Program-made: the position numbers and the translations under genes | The notes under the pieces: generated by a model | What the model saw: only the letters and a program-made list of their open reading frames with translations | What the model was told of the DNA's origin: nothing | Databases searched by the model: none | Assembly: GCA_003153435.1 (NCBI GenBank) | Contig: PLYR01000125.1 | Coordinates: forward strand, 1 to 64,000 | Length of the DNA stretch: 64,000 nt | Direction of reading: 5' to 3' | DNA from: Bacteroidota bacterium | GTDB lineage: Bacteria > Bacteroidota > Bacteroidia > Palsa-965 | Shown here: one piece after another, positions 1-9,223 of the stretch | Layout of the letters: every line of letters starts with the position of its first letter | How positions within the stretch are numbered: the first letter of the stretch is position 1

Positions 1-371
1 GCAGCTTTGTATGCATTGAATTCTATAATTGCTTCGTCGTAACGTTCTGCTTTTTTAAGAGCTTCGGCACGGTAGAGGTGAGCCTTTGGATCAGGATATT
101 TTGCTTTGATCGCTTTGCTGTACCAGCTTTCTTCTTGTTTGTTATCGTAAATAAACCTGTAACATTCTGCAACCATGTACGTACAACGAGCTTTCTCCTC
201 TTTCTTTTTCACCTTCGGAAGAGCCTTCTTATAAAGCTCTATCGCGTTGTAGTATTGCTTGTTTTTGTAAGCCAGATCTGCGTCTTTTACAAAGTTCTTT
301 TGTGCAAATGCAGATCCAAAAGAGAAGGCAAGCAACACAAACGTAAATGCGAATATTCTAAGTAGTTTCAT
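1..371 (-). CDS. Secreted TPR protein, N-terminal part only (PorE/OmpA-type candidate)
   Basis: The reading frame starts at the ATG on positions 371-369 and runs leftward off the window edge, leaving 123 visible codons. Residues 1-24 form a signal peptide ending in 'SAFAQ'. The rest is helical and TPR-like, with repeats around 'AYKNKQYYNAIELYKKAL' and a later 'RYDEAIIEFNAYK'. In Bacteroidota this N-terminus is typical of large envelope proteins that continue into WD40/PD40 propeller, carboxypeptidase-regulatory and OmpA domains, including the T9SS component PorE. That C-terminal part is not visible, so the identity is inferred. It could also be a simple periplasmic TPR protein. Confidence 0.7.
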   Translation of the reverse strand, partial: MKLLRIFAFTFVLLAFSFGSAFAQKNFVKDADLAYKNKQYYNAIELYKKALPKVKKKEEKARCTYMVAECYRFIYDNKQEESWYSKAIKAKYPDPKAHLYRAEALKKAERYDEAIIEFNAYKA

Positions 372-587
372 ATCCTGATGACTTGTTTGTTTACGATGGG
401 TGTTTTACTATTGGGGTTAATGGGTGCTAAAATAATTAATTATTCCTGAGAAAAAAAAAATATCGGTGTTTTGAGGAAAAATACCTCTATCTCATCCCCT
501 TTTTAGGCAAATTCGTCTGTTTTTCAACAAGACACCGTCCATTAAATTAGATTTACCCCAAACGCTTGGTCTTTTCGCGATATAAAA

Positions 588-2777
588 CTATTTCGTAAAA
601 AGCAATTCCCGGTACTTCGGAAGAGGCCAGTTTTCATCATCGATGATCAGCTCCAGCTTATCTACATGGTATCTGATCTCTTCAAAATGAGTCTTTACTT
701 TCTCGCAATACATTTCTGCCTGTTTCTTGTGATCTTCAATGATATTCGCATTTTTTCGTTCTTCAACCATCGTATCTACATGACTCTTGATGGTTCCGAG
801 GTGGTCTGAGATTTCCATAATAATTTCCAGCTGAGGCCCTGCTACCTTCCCGAAATTTTTGCTGTCGAGGATATTCTTCAGTCCGGATACATTGTCGACC
901 AACACCTTCTGGTATTTAATGGCTGTAGGGATAATCTGGTTCATCGCCAGATCAGCCATCACCCGGCTTTCGATCTGAATTTTCTTGGTATAGTTCTCGA
1001 GATAGATGGCATGACGTGCCTCCTGCTCCCGCTGAGTCATTATACCATGTCTTTCGAACAAGGCCATTGCTGATTTGCTGATATAAGCATCCAGCGCTGC
1101 CGGAGTGGTGTTGAAGTTGTTCAGTCCGCGTTTTTTTGCTTCCTGCTTCCAGTCATCCCCATACCCGTTCCCTTCAAAAAGAATTTTCTTGGACTTCTTA
1201 ATATAGTCAACCAAAATCTGGAAGATGGCTTCATCTTTTTCGACCCCGCTTTCCAGCAACCGCTCCACATCCTTCTTAAAGAGCGTCAGCTGATCGGCCA
1301 TGATTGCATTCAGGACCGTCATGGCTCCTGCACAGTTGGCCGAAGAACCGACCGCACGGAATTCAAATTTGTTTCCTGTAAAAGCAAAGGGAGAAGTACG
1401 GTTCCGGTCGGTATTATCAAGCAGAATATCCGGGATCTTACCGATGTCCAGCTTCAGTGCGGTCTTTTCATCCGGAGTCATTTTCCCGGACTTCACTCTC
1501 TTCTCCAGATCTTCCATGATCTGTGTGAGCTGGCTTCCGATAAAGATACTCATGATGGCCGGAGGAGCTTCATTTGCGCCAAGCCGGTGGTCATTGCTTG
1601 CGGATGCGATAGACGCGCGAAGCAGATCGGCATTGTCGTGTACCGCTTTTATAGTATTGATAAAAAAGGCAAGAAACTGCAAATTGGTTTTCGGTGTCTT
1701 ACCCGGAGAAAGGAGGTTCTTACCAGTGTTGGTACCCAGACTCCAGTTATTGTGTTTGCCGCTTCCGTTCACTCCGGCATAGGGTTTTTCATGAAGCAAT
1801 ACTCGGAAGTTATGACTCCTTGCAACCTTCTCCATTACATCCATCAGCAACTGGTTATGATCCACGGCGAGGTTACATTCTTCAAAGACGGGTGCACACT
1901 CAAACTGATTCGGTGCCACTTCATTGTGACGGGTTTTAACCGGAATACCCAGGAGCCAGGCTTGTTTTTCAAAATCCCTCATAAATTCAGTGGCTCTTTC
2001 GGGTATAGAACCGAAGTAGTGGTCCTCCAGCTGCTGGCCTTTGGCTGGAGCATGTCCAAAGAGGGTCCTTCCGGTCATCAGCAGATCCGGACGGGCGTTA
2101 AACAACGCGGTATCTACGAGGAAATATTCCTGCTCCCAGCCAAGTGTAGCGGTAACTTTAGTGACGTTCTTGTCGAAATACTGACACACATCCGTAGCTG
2201 CTTTATCCAGCGCGCTGAGTGCTTTGAGGAGGGGTGTTTTGAAATCGAGTGATTCACCGGTATAGGAAACAAATATCGTAGGAATACAAAGTGTTGAACC
2301 GATCAGAAATGCAGGTGAGGTAGGATCCCATGCAGTATAGCCTCTTGCTTCAAAGGTGTTCCTGATTCCTCCGCTTGGGAAAGAAGAAGCATCCGGTTCC
2401 TGCTGAACCAACTGCCCTCCTCCGAATGTTTCCATCGCTTTCCCATTTTCAATTGGAGTAAAAAAAGCATCATGTTTTTCGGCAGTCGTTCCTGTCAAAG
2501 GCTGGAACCAGTGAGTATAATGGGTTGCTCCTTTAGCCATCGCCCAGGCCTTCATACTATTCGATACCTGTTCAGCCATTTTCCGGTCAATCTTGGTACC
2601 GGTCTCCATAGCACTCATCACACTTACAAAGGCTTCTTCACTAAGGTACTTACGCATCTCCTCCTTACCGAATACATTTTGACCGAAAAAGTCTGAAACT
2701 TTATCGGAAGGAAGTTTAACATCGATGGGGGTACGGGAAAGTACCTCTTCCAGTGCTCTGAATCTGTGAATGGCCAT
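588..2777 (-). CDS. glnN: Glutamine synthetase type III
   Basis: ATP-dependent ligation of ammonia to glutamate in the cytoplasm, the main entry of ammonia into amino acids. The 729-aa length fits the GSIII family, which is much larger than GSI (about 470 aa). The N-terminus 'MAIHRFRALEEVLSR' matches the family start. The type-III segment 'SFPSGGIRNTFEARGYTAW', the catalytic-core stretch 'NGSGKHNNWSLGTNTG' and 'GSSANCAGAMTVLNAIMA' are all present, with no frame break. It stands alone, with a 216-bp gap to the TPR gene downstream and a 326-bp upstream region carrying a promoter-like box and two direct repeats that may serve nitrogen control. Long antisense frames over this gene are coding shadows. 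Confidence 0.97.
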   Translation of the reverse strand: MAIHRFRALEEVLSRTPIDVKLPSDKVSDFFGQNVFGKEEMRKYLSEEAFVSVMSAMETGTKIDRKMAEQVSNSMKAWAMAKGATHYTHWFQPLTGTTAEKHDAFFTPIENGKAMETFGGGQLVQQEPDASSFPSGGIRNTFEARGYTAWDPTSPAFLIGSTLCIPTIFVSYTGESLDFKTPLLKALSALDKAATDVCQYFDKNVTKVTATLGWEQEYFLVDTALFNARPDLLMTGRTLFGHAPAKGQQLEDHYFGSIPERATEFMRDFEKQAWLLGIPVKTRHNEVAPNQFECAPVFEECNLAVDHNQLLMDVMEKVARSHNFRVLLHEKPYAGVNGSGKHNNWSLGTNTGKNLLSPGKTPKTNLQFLAFFINTIKAVHDNADLLRASIASASNDHRLGANEAPPAIMSIFIGSQLTQIMEDLEKRVKSGKMTPDEKTALKLDIGKIPDILLDNTDRNRTSPFAFTGNKFEFRAVGSSANCAGAMTVLNAIMADQLTLFKKDVERLLESGVEKDEAIFQILVDYIKKSKKILFEGNGYGDDWKQEAKKRGLNNFNTTPAALDAYISKSAMALFERHGIMTQREQEARHAIYLENYTKKIQIESRVMADLAMNQIIPTAIKYQKVLVDNVSGLKNILDSKNFGKVAGPQLEIIMEISDHLGTIKSHVDTMVEERKNANIIEDHKKQAEMYCEKVKTHFEEIRYHVDKLELIIDDENWPLPKYRELLFTK

Positions 2778-2839
2778 TGTTGGGAGGGTTTAGTGTTTAT
2801 ATTTTCGGGTGAAACGTAGTTTTCATCTTTATTCGCACC

Positions 2840-2847
2840 CAAAAGTA
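2840..2847 (-). promoter_or_regulatory. Putative glnN promoter, -7 box TACTTTTG
   Basis: On the minus strand the sequence reads TACTTTTG, a full match to the Bacteroidota -7 consensus TAnnTTTG. It lies 63 bp upstream of the glnN start. A T-rich stretch about 20 bp further upstream could serve as the -33 element but is not a clean TTTG. Confidence 0.45.
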
Positions 2848-2891
2848 TTCATTTTTCAAGCTCACTTTAAAAAAATGCAATTATTTTTATT

Positions 2892-2977
2892 CACCCCCTC
2901 TATTTTTACCATTCCTGCCAAATAAAACATGATTTTATTGTGATCACCCCCTATTTTTATGGGTATAACTGGCAAAT
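2892..2977. repeat. Two direct repeats upstream of glnN, possible operator or activator sites
   Basis: CACCCCC plus TATTTTTA occurs at 2892-2908 and again at 2945-2959. Each copy is followed 8-11 bp later by a similar element (GCCAAAT at 2917-2923, GGCAAAT at 2971-2977). The copies start 53 bp apart, close to five helical turns, and sit about 45 and 98 bp upstream of the -7-like box. That geometry suits paired binding of a regulator. Function is inferred. Confidence 0.4.
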
Positions 2978-3036
2978 TATCGTTTTTTGTGTAAATGCTA
3001 GTCCGAGATTAAATGAGTTGAAAATAGGTGGATAAA

Positions 3037-3062
3037 TGGAAATCAGTCTATTAGACTTTCCA
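3037..3062 (-). terminator. Hairpin after tatA, weak terminator candidate
   Basis: TGGAA and TTCCA arms enclose an inner perfect AGTCT-ATT-AGACT hairpin. On the minus strand it comes 42 bp after the tatA stop and is followed only by a short TTTAT tract, so termination is uncertain. Confidence 0.35.
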
Positions 3063-3103
3063 TCTGTGGGAGGGTAAAAAAAGGAGTAGGAATGGAAACT
3101 GGC

Positions 3104-3487
3104 TCAGGAATGATCCTTGGAAGGATCTTTCTTTTCTTCAGGCTCATCCGCACGAATCAGTTGAGGAGTGGGCTGAGGTGTTTGGGGCTCGGTATTCGAG
3201 TGAGAAGTAACGACTGGCGGAGCAGCAGGGTCTTCTTTCAGGTTCTGATCAAAATTTTTCAAAGCCTGGTCAACATTAGCATGACGTTCAATTTCCGTCA
3301 CACTTTTCTGAATTTCATCCTGAATATTGCCTGCAGCAGCTTTAAACTCTCGCATGCCTTTGCCCAGTACACGAGCCACTTCAGGGATTTTTTTCCCGCC
3401 GAAGAATATGATGATTACAAAAACAATCAGCATCACTTCGCCTGTACCAAGGCTTTCTAAGAATAAAAGGGGAAAATGCATACTCAT
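3104..3487 (-). CDS. tatA: Sec-independent translocase protein TatA/E family
   Basis: Pore-forming subunit of the twin-arginine pathway, which moves folded proteins across the inner membrane. The 127-aa protein has the TatA layout: a single N-terminal membrane helix (about residues 15-32, 'GEVMLIVFVIIIFFGG'), the hinge with the 'FGGKKIPEVARVLGKG' pattern, an amphipathic helix to about residue 60, and a long polar proline-rich tail. No tatC is in the window. It lies 77 bp downstream of secDF on the same strand, separated by a terminator-like hairpin, so it may be expressed separately. TatA and TatB cannot be told apart with certainty; the hinge fits TatA best. Confidence 0.9.
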   Translation of the reverse strand: MSMHFPLLFLESLGTGEVMLIVFVIIIFFGGKKIPEVARVLGKGMREFKAAAGNIQDEIQKSVTEIERHANVDQALKNFDQNLKEDPAAPPVVTSHSNTEPQTPQPTPQLIRADEPEEKKDPSKDHS

Positions 3488-3508
3488 GGATACAAAGGTA
3501 CATAAACG

Positions 3509-3540
3509 AAAAGATCCCGCTTAAAAGCGGGACCTTTTTT
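3509..3540 (-). terminator. Intrinsic terminator of secDF
   Basis: The minus strand reads AAAAGGTCCCGC, a short loop, then GCGGGATCTTTT, a 12-bp stem with one G-U pair and an A-tract/T-tract extension. It falls 25 bp after the secDF stop. The plus strand also ends in six T, so it may act in both directions. Confidence 0.7.
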
Positions 3541-3564
3541 ATTTATGATTAAAATCAAAAGATT

Positions 3565-6500
3565 TTATTTTTTCACAAGGGCATCATCCTTCTTATCAAA
3601 ATCCACTACAATCGGAGTAGCAATACAGAGAGAAGAATAGGTTCCGATAACCACACCAATCAACAGTGCAAAGGCAAAACCTCTGATTACGTCCCCACCG
3701 AAGATAAAGATGGCTAGCAGTACGAAGAAGGTAATCGCTGAGGTATTGATCGTACGGGTCAGGGTACTGTTCAATGCATAATTGATCATGCTGTGTTGTT
3801 CGGTCTTGGTCATGCTTTGTTTCTGGGTCAGGAATTCCCTGATCCTGTCAAATACAACCACCGTATCCGTCATAGAATAACCCATTACGGTCAGCAGAGC
3901 AGCAACGAAGTCCTGTCCAATCTCCAGGGAGAAAGGAAGGATCCCGTCAAAGATCACATAACAGGACATAACCACCAGCACGTCGTGGAACAGAGCCGCC
4001 ACAGCACCCAGTCCATACTGCCATTTCTTGAATCGTACCAGGATGAACAGGAACATCAGGATACAAGAGAAGAAGATAGCCAGAAGGGAAGCATAAACGA
4101 TGTCTTTTGCAATAGACGGTCCAACCTTGACAGAAGCCATCACCTGACTCATTTTAAAGTCGGGCTGAATATTTTTCAAACCTGTTTCCAGAGCTTTTTC
4201 AACTTTATCATCCACTGCAGGTCCGTTTTCGGTAATCAGATAAGTGGTAGTCACCTTTACCTGATTGGAAGACCCGAAAGTCTTTACTTCCGGCTCAGCA
4301 CCGAAACTTACTTTAAGTGCATTTCTGACACCTTCAACACTTACAGGTTTATCAAAACGGATCTGATAGGTACGTCCACCCTGGAAATCAACACCCAGGT
4401 TGAATCCTCCTTTTTTCACGAAGAAGATCAGTCCAATGAGGATTATAGTAGAAGAGAAAATATAGAAATATTTTCGTTTCCCTACAAAATCAAATTTCGC
4501 ATTCCGGAGCAGGTTTTCTGTTGCAGGAATAGAGAACTTGATAGAAGCATTGGGTTTCTTCAGCATCCGGTCGAAGATGATCCGGGAGATGAAAATTGCA
4601 CAGAAAAGTGAGGAAAGGATACCTATAATAAGAGTCGTTGCAAAACCCTGAACCGGTCCGCTTCCGAAGATGAAGAGGATCACTCCCAGAATAAGGGTGG
4701 TTAAGTTGGAGTCCAAAATGGATGACATCGCATGTTTGTAACCCTCGGATACAGCCAGGCTGATTCCTTTTCCTTCCCGGAGTTCTTCCCGGATACGCTC
4801 AAAAATCAGGATGTTCGCATCTACAGACAATGCAATGGTAAGCACGATACCGGCGATACCTGGAAGAGTAAGGATTGCTCCCAGGGAAGTCAATACACCC
4901 ATGATGAAGAATACGTTCACCAACAGTGCAATGTCGGCAACAATACCTGCACGGTTGTAGTAAAACGCCATGTAGATCAATACCACGATAAGAGCTACAA
5001 TAAAGGAAAGAAGTCCGTTATTGATTGCTTCCTGACCTAAGGTTGGACCAACCACTGTTTCCTGAACAATACGTGCAGGAGCAGGCAGCTTACCGATAGC
5101 CAGTACGTTTACAAGGTCATTCGCTTCGTTGATAGTGAAGTTACCGGTAATGGAAGAACGACCGTTTGGAATCTCTCCGTTAACTCTTGGTGCGGAGTAC
5201 ACATTATTATCGAGTACGATAGCAATGCACTTGTTGATATTTGCCTTGGTCAATATTCTCCAACGGTTAGCTCCGTCGGCGTTCATGGTCATCGAGATTT
5301 CAGGATTACCACCGCTTTGCTGGTTAAATTCAGTACGGGTATCTGTAACCACATCTCCTTCGAGTGCGGCTCTTCCGTCACGGTTAGTTACGCGGATCGC
5401 ATAAAGCTCATGTGCCGTAGATCCTTTCATCGGTTTAACACCCCAGAAAAAACGAACATTAGGAGGCAGGATCTGCGTTACCCGTTTCATATGGAGGTAA
5501 GCATTTACTTTGCCGGTATCTTTTGCTGCAGCAAAACCAACAACAGGCCCCGGTTGTGGAACATAATTATTGTTCTTGTCACGGCCCAGGTTAAGCTGGA
5601 AGATAGTCAGCAGAGGGTGATTCTTCTGGCTTTCTGCCAGATTCTCTTTTCCTCCTTTAAGCTTTCCTGCTTTGGAAGTATCTTTCTTTTCTTTGCTGGC
5701 AAGCTGATCGGCAAGTGATTTTCCTTTGGAAGCGGTATCCTTAACGGCTGTTTTTACAGTATCTTTTACTGCAATTTCCTTTCCGTGTTTGTCCTTCTTC
5801 GGTTTCACATTGGCATCTACAACCGCTTTATCATCAGTCTTGGTGCTGTCTTTCTTTTCAACTTTGGTGCTGTCTCCTCCGTTTAGCATTTTACCGAGTT
5901 TCTCATCGGCTGAAATGAGAGCATTATCCAGCTCTCCGCTTTCAAAGGTTTCCCAGAATTCCAGATTCGCTGTTCCCTGAAGGAGTTTACGTACCCGATT
6001 CTTGTCTTTTACACCTGGAAGTTCGATCAGGATCCGGCCTGAATTTCCCATCAGCTGAATGCTTGGCTGTGCCACACCGAATTTATTGATACGCTGTTCA
6101 AGGATAAGCTTGGCACGTTTCACGGCATCATTCGACTCATTCGAAAGCACTTTCAATACTTCCTGATTGGTGGAGTTAAAAGGGATTTTGGTTTTAAGCT
6201 CTACCGTCTGGAAGAATGCGGAGAGCTTGGCATTAGGACTATTTTTTTCAAAGGCTTTACCGAACAGTTCAACAAATGTCCCTTGTTGGGATTTAGACAT
6301 TTCAATGGCATCGCTTACTGATTTGTTGAATTCAGGAGAAGGGTTGTAATTGCTCATAGCCCGGATAATTTCAGGAACTGAAATTTCCATGGTTACGTTC
6401 ATACCACCTTTAAGGTCAAGACCCAGGTTGATGGCATGCTGACGAACCTGCGCACCGGTATATTTTATTAATCCGAGGTTATATACATTTTCGTTTGCAA

Positions 6501-6750
6501 TAGAATCGCTCAGGTAGAATTCTTCACGACGGGAACGAACAGAATCCAGATAGGCTTTCATCATAACCTGATCACCATGACAAGCACGGTTGGCACTATC
6601 CACAATAACTTTGCGACTGGAATACTCTTCCGCGTAAGCCTTTGCATCTTTATCAATGCCATTCGAAACGAACGTAAAGGAAAGGTAGAACAAACATGAC
6701 AGGGCCATTAAAACGGTAAACGCCCTGATTGCACCTCTTAAATTTTGCAT
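3565..6750 (-). CDS. secDF: Protein translocase subunit SecDF (fused SecD and SecF)
   Basis: Inner-membrane, proton-driven partner of SecYEG that pulls exported proteins into the periplasm. The 1061-aa chain is a SecD-SecF fusion, usual in Bacteroidota. SecD spans about residues 1-730, with 'LDLKGGMNVTMEI' near residue 111 and the RND-type membrane segment around 'SVDANILIFERIREE' near 642. SecF follows from about 735, with 'GVDFQGGRTYQIRF' near 786 and a second set of membrane helices. Residues about 290-375, in the large periplasmic P1 domain, are a low-complexity Lys/Asp/Thr-rich insert. A TATATTTG promoter box lies 79 bp upstream and a terminator follows. Neighbouring tatA makes this a protein-export locus. 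Confidence 0.97.
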   Translation of the reverse strand: MQNLRGAIRAFTVLMALSCLFYLSFTFVSNGIDKDAKAYAEEYSSRKVIVDSANRACHGDQVMMKAYLDSVRSRREEFYLSDSIANENVYNLGLIKYTGAQVRQHAINLGLDLKGGMNVTMEISVPEIIRAMSNYNPSPEFNKSVSDAIEMSKSQQGTFVELFGKAFEKNSPNAKLSAFFQTVELKTKIPFNSTNQEVLKVLSNESNDAVKRAKLILEQRINKFGVAQPSIQLMGNSGRILIELPGVKDKNRVRKLLQGTANLEFWETFESGELDNALISADEKLGKMLNGGDSTKVEKKDSTKTDDKAVVDANVKPKKDKHGKEIAVKDTVKTAVKDTASKGKSLADQLASKEKKDTSKAGKLKGGKENLAESQKNHPLLTIFQLNLGRDKNNNYVPQPGPVVGFAAAKDTGKVNAYLHMKRVTQILPPNVRFFWGVKPMKGSTAHELYAIRVTNRDGRAALEGDVVTDTRTEFNQQSGGNPEISMTMNADGANRWRILTKANINKCIAIVLDNNVYSAPRVNGEIPNGRSSITGNFTINEANDLVNVLAIGKLPAPARIVQETVVGPTLGQEAINNGLLSFIVALIVVLIYMAFYYNRAGIVADIALLVNVFFIMGVLTSLGAILTLPGIAGIVLTIALSVDANILIFERIREELREGKGISLAVSEGYKHAMSSILDSNLTTLILGVILFIFGSGPVQGFATTLIIGILSSLFCAIFISRIIFDRMLKKPNASIKFSIPATENLLRNAKFDFVGKRKYFYIFSSTIILIGLIFFVKKGGFNLGVDFQGGRTYQIRFDKPVSVEGVRNALKVSFGAEPEVKTFGSSNQVKVTTTYLITENGPAVDDKVEKALETGLKNIQPDFKMSQVMASVKVGPSIAKDIVYASLLAIFFSCILMFLFILVRFKKWQYGLGAVAALFHDVLVVMSCYVIFDGILPFSLEIGQDFVAALLTVMGYSMTDTVVVFDRIREFLTQKQSMTKTEQHSMINYALNSTLTRTINTSAITFFVLLAIFIFGGDVIRGFAFALLIGVVIGTYSSLCIATPIVVDFDKKDDALVKK

Positions 6751-6828
6751 ATCGATATTAAATTTATTTAAAACAAAACAAGCTTACTTCCTATTTCTCA
6801 GGAACCTGTCTGAAAAAATTGAAGGTTG

Positions 6829-6859
6829 CAAATATAGAATTTCAATCATTATCAACCAA
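6829..6859 (-). promoter_or_regulatory. Putative secDF promoter (TTG, 20 bp, TATATTTG)
   Basis: The minus strand carries TATATTTG at 6836-6829, a full TAnnTTTG match, and TTG at 6859-6857 with a 20-bp spacer. The predicted transcript leader is about 70 nt. Confidence 0.5.
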
Positions 6860-6948
6860 CTTTACTTTATTGCACCGATATCGCTTCGATTTTGCTAATT
6901 TCAATGAACTAAGACCTGCATTTCGACTTCATTCTACCCATTTTTCGC

Positions 6949-6956
6949 TAATTTTG
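6949..6956 (+). promoter_or_regulatory. Putative promoter -7 box TAATTTTG of the FG-GAP gene
   Basis: TAATTTTG matches the Bacteroidota -7 consensus and ends 20 bp before the ATG at 6977. No clean -33 element is seen at the usual distance. Confidence 0.4.
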
Positions 6957-6976
6957 AAACAAATCGTTTAATTTGA

Positions 6977-9214
6977 ATGGTTCCCAAACGGATCTTTTGC
7001 CTCCTTCCCTTCCTTATCGTATGTCATTACTCTTTTTCTCAGATGAGTTTTCGGAGGAATGATTCAATTCCAGTGGTCTATGGCACCGATACACTTCCTA
7101 ATGCCTGGACCGGAGGACTCAATTTCTGCCAGTTTTCTGAAATCGATCTGAATCTCGACGGGATCATGGATCTGGCGGTCTTCGACCGTCAAGGGACGAA
7201 TGGTGGCCGGATTTCCTGCTTTCTGAATAAAGGCACGCTGAATCAGGTATCGTATGTAAATGCTCCGGAATATGTTTTCAGGTTCCCTCCTATTCAACAA
7301 TGGATGCTGCTGGCAGATTATAACTGCGATGGCAAAGCAGATATCTTTACGCATACCACCTTCGGCATCATGGTCTACGAAAATACCTCCACCATTGGGG
7401 GTGGTTTGTCATTTCGTCTCGCAACCGGACTGGTGTTTTCGGATTACGGAAGCGGAACCATCACAAATCTGTATGTGAGCACGGCAGATATGCCCGCTAT
7501 TGTTGACGTGGATGGTGACGGCGACCTCGATATCGTAACCTATTGCATTACCCCAACCGGTGTTGAATATCATAAAAACATGTCGATGGAACGCTACGGA
7601 CGATGCGACAGTTTGAACGCTTATGTATTAGACCACAATTGCTGGGGTGCATACTCCGATAACGGAACCAATTGTCAGAATTATATTACTACAGGAGTCA
7701 CGCCATGCCCTATCAACCGTTATGCAAACCCGGATACCGCTCATCAAATGGAGAAACATAGCGGAAACTGTATTCTTTGCTTCGAGGCCGACGGCGACAA
7801 GGATAAAGACATTATGATAGGACATGTAGGCTGCCCGAATATGACGGAAATGAAAAATACAGGTGACAGCGCCTCCGCTACCTTCGTCAACCCGGATTAT
7901 ACGTTTCCCTCTTATGATGTGCCTTTGAATATGAATGTCTTTCCCTGCGGGTATCTGGCGGATGTAGACAACGACGGGAGAAAAGATGTGCTTTTCAGTC
8001 CTAATAATGAGCAGGAAGGCGCGGCGGAGGATTTACAAAGTATTGCATGGTACAAAAATGTGGGCACGGCTGACTCCACGATATTAAGATTTCAGCAAAA
8101 TAACTTTCTTCAGAGTCAGATGATTGATGTAGGAGAAGGGGCCTTCCCGGTGCTTCATGATTATGATGGTGACGGTCTGGCCGATTTATTCATCGGAAAT
8201 TTCGGGTACTTCCATCCCGATACAACCCGGCCTATGATTGCCTGTTTCAGAAATACAGGAACTTCCACACATCCTGCCTTTACACTTGTGACCCGCGATT
8301 TTGCAGGCATCTCTGCTGCACTTCGCGGACTTACTGAATTTGCAATTACATTCGGTGATCTGGATGGAGATGGTGATGCCGACCTGGTGGTGGGTGATTA
8401 CCAGGGTCACCTCTATTACTTCGAGAAGTTCCCAGGTGCGCCTGATAACTATGTGTATCAACCAGGCTTCTTCCCAAATATCCATGTGGGAGGCTATGCC
8501 ACCCCTCAGCTCATTGATCTGAACAGAGACGGGAAACTGGACCTCGTCGTAGGTGCTCGGAATGGCAGGATTTACTATTATCAGAATACCGGCACTGCTA
8601 CAAGTCCTGCCTTCTCAGCCACTCCAACATCCGACTCCCTCGGTCGGATAAGCACCATAAAAACAGGCTATGTAACCGGTTATGCGGCCCCCTTCTTCTA
8701 CGACGAAGCTGGGTCTTACAAACTACTGATTGGTGAGGAGAGTGGAATCATAAGGAAATATGGAGATATAGATGGTAACCTCAATGGCGCCTTCACCCTG
8801 CTTGACCCACTCGTCGCTTATATCGGTGAAGGGGAACGCTCTGTACCTTTTGGTTATGATCTGAACGGAGACGGCCTCATGGATATGGTGGTCGGGAATT
8901 TCTCTGGCGGTGTCGAGTTTTATGCAGGCAGTAATGCTTTAGGAGTGTTTAACTATCAGCCTCCCGCCGGTTTCGACTTCTCCTTTATTCCAAACCCTTC
9001 CGAAAATGAAACCCTGCTTCAGATAAAGGATTTTAAGTTTGGAGAAAAATACAATTTCACACTGACTGATCTCCTCGGGAAAACTTTACGTGAATTCGAA
9101 TGCTGCTCTGAACAGATCATGATCCCAACCAGTGATCTTCCTTCCGGACTCTACCTCGGGAATGTATATTCATCCCACTCCTCTGCCCATCACAAACTGA
9201 TTGTGAGGCGATAA
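6977..9214 (+). CDS. Secreted FG-GAP/VCBS repeat protein with T9SS type A sorting domain
   Basis: A 745-aa exported protein. Residues 1-21 form a signal peptide ('FLIVCHYSFSQ'). The body is an integrin-like beta-propeller with many calcium-binding Dx[DN]xDGxxD loops, for example 'DLNLDGIMDLAV', 'DVDGDGDLDIV', 'DVDNDGRKDVLF' and 'DLDGDGDADLVVGD'. The last 80 or so residues ('FSFIPNPSENETLLQI' to 'KLIVRR') are a type A T9SS C-terminal domain, so the product should cross the outer membrane by T9SS and be released or attached to the surface. The binding partner is unknown. It converges with the barrel gene that ends 9 bp downstream. No enzymatic domain is visible. Confidence 0.9.
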   Translation: MVPKRIFCLLPFLIVCHYSFSQMSFRRNDSIPVVYGTDTLPNAWTGGLNFCQFSEIDLNLDGIMDLAVFDRQGTNGGRISCFLNKGTLNQVSYVNAPEYVFRFPPIQQWMLLADYNCDGKADIFTHTTFGIMVYENTSTIGGGLSFRLATGLVFSDYGSGTITNLYVSTADMPAIVDVDGDGDLDIVTYCITPTGVEYHKNMSMERYGRCDSLNAYVLDHNCWGAYSDNGTNCQNYITTGVTPCPINRYANPDTAHQMEKHSGNCILCFEADGDKDKDIMIGHVGCPNMTEMKNTGDSASATFVNPDYTFPSYDVPLNMNVFPCGYLADVDNDGRKDVLFSPNNEQEGAAEDLQSIAWYKNVGTADSTILRFQQNNFLQSQMIDVGEGAFPVLHDYDGDGLADLFIGNFGYFHPDTTRPMIACFRNTGTSTHPAFTLVTRDFAGISAALRGLTEFAITFGDLDGDGDADLVVGDYQGHLYYFEKFPGAPDNYVYQPGFFPNIHVGGYATPQLIDLNRDGKLDLVVGARNGRIYYYQNTGTATSPAFSATPTSDSLGRISTIKTGYVTGYAAPFFYDEAGSYKLLIGEESGIIRKYGDIDGNLNGAFTLLDPLVAYIGEGERSVPFGYDLNGDGLMDMVVGNFSGGVEFYAGSNALGVFNYQPPAGFDFSFIPNPSENETLLQIKDFKFGEKYNFTLTDLLGKTLREFECCSEQIMIPTSDLPSGLYLGNVYSSHSSAHHKLIVRR

Positions 9215-9223
9215 ATTCGCCTT

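Larger units (their letters stand above)
2778..3103. other. Intergenic region upstream of glnN and downstream of tatA
   Basis: This 326-bp AT-rich gap holds no convincing gene on either strand. It contains a -7-like box for glnN (2840-2847), two direct repeats about 53 bp apart (2892-2977) and a hairpin near the tatA end (3037-3062). Everything here reads as regulatory DNA serving the two leftward genes. Confidence 0.6.

Noticed and set aside
451-460. Run of ten A between the TPR gene and glnN
   Set aside because: A single homopolymer in an AT-rich gap with no hairpin; not a terminator or a phase-variation tract within a gene.
1587-2252. 221-codon open frame on the plus strand opposite glnN
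   Set aside because: It lies wholly inside a strongly conserved gene, has no recognisable domain and is a shadow of the glnN codon pattern.
3793-4611. 272-codon open frame opposite secDF
   Set aside because: Antisense shadow; composition is unlike a real protein and secDF motifs are intact.
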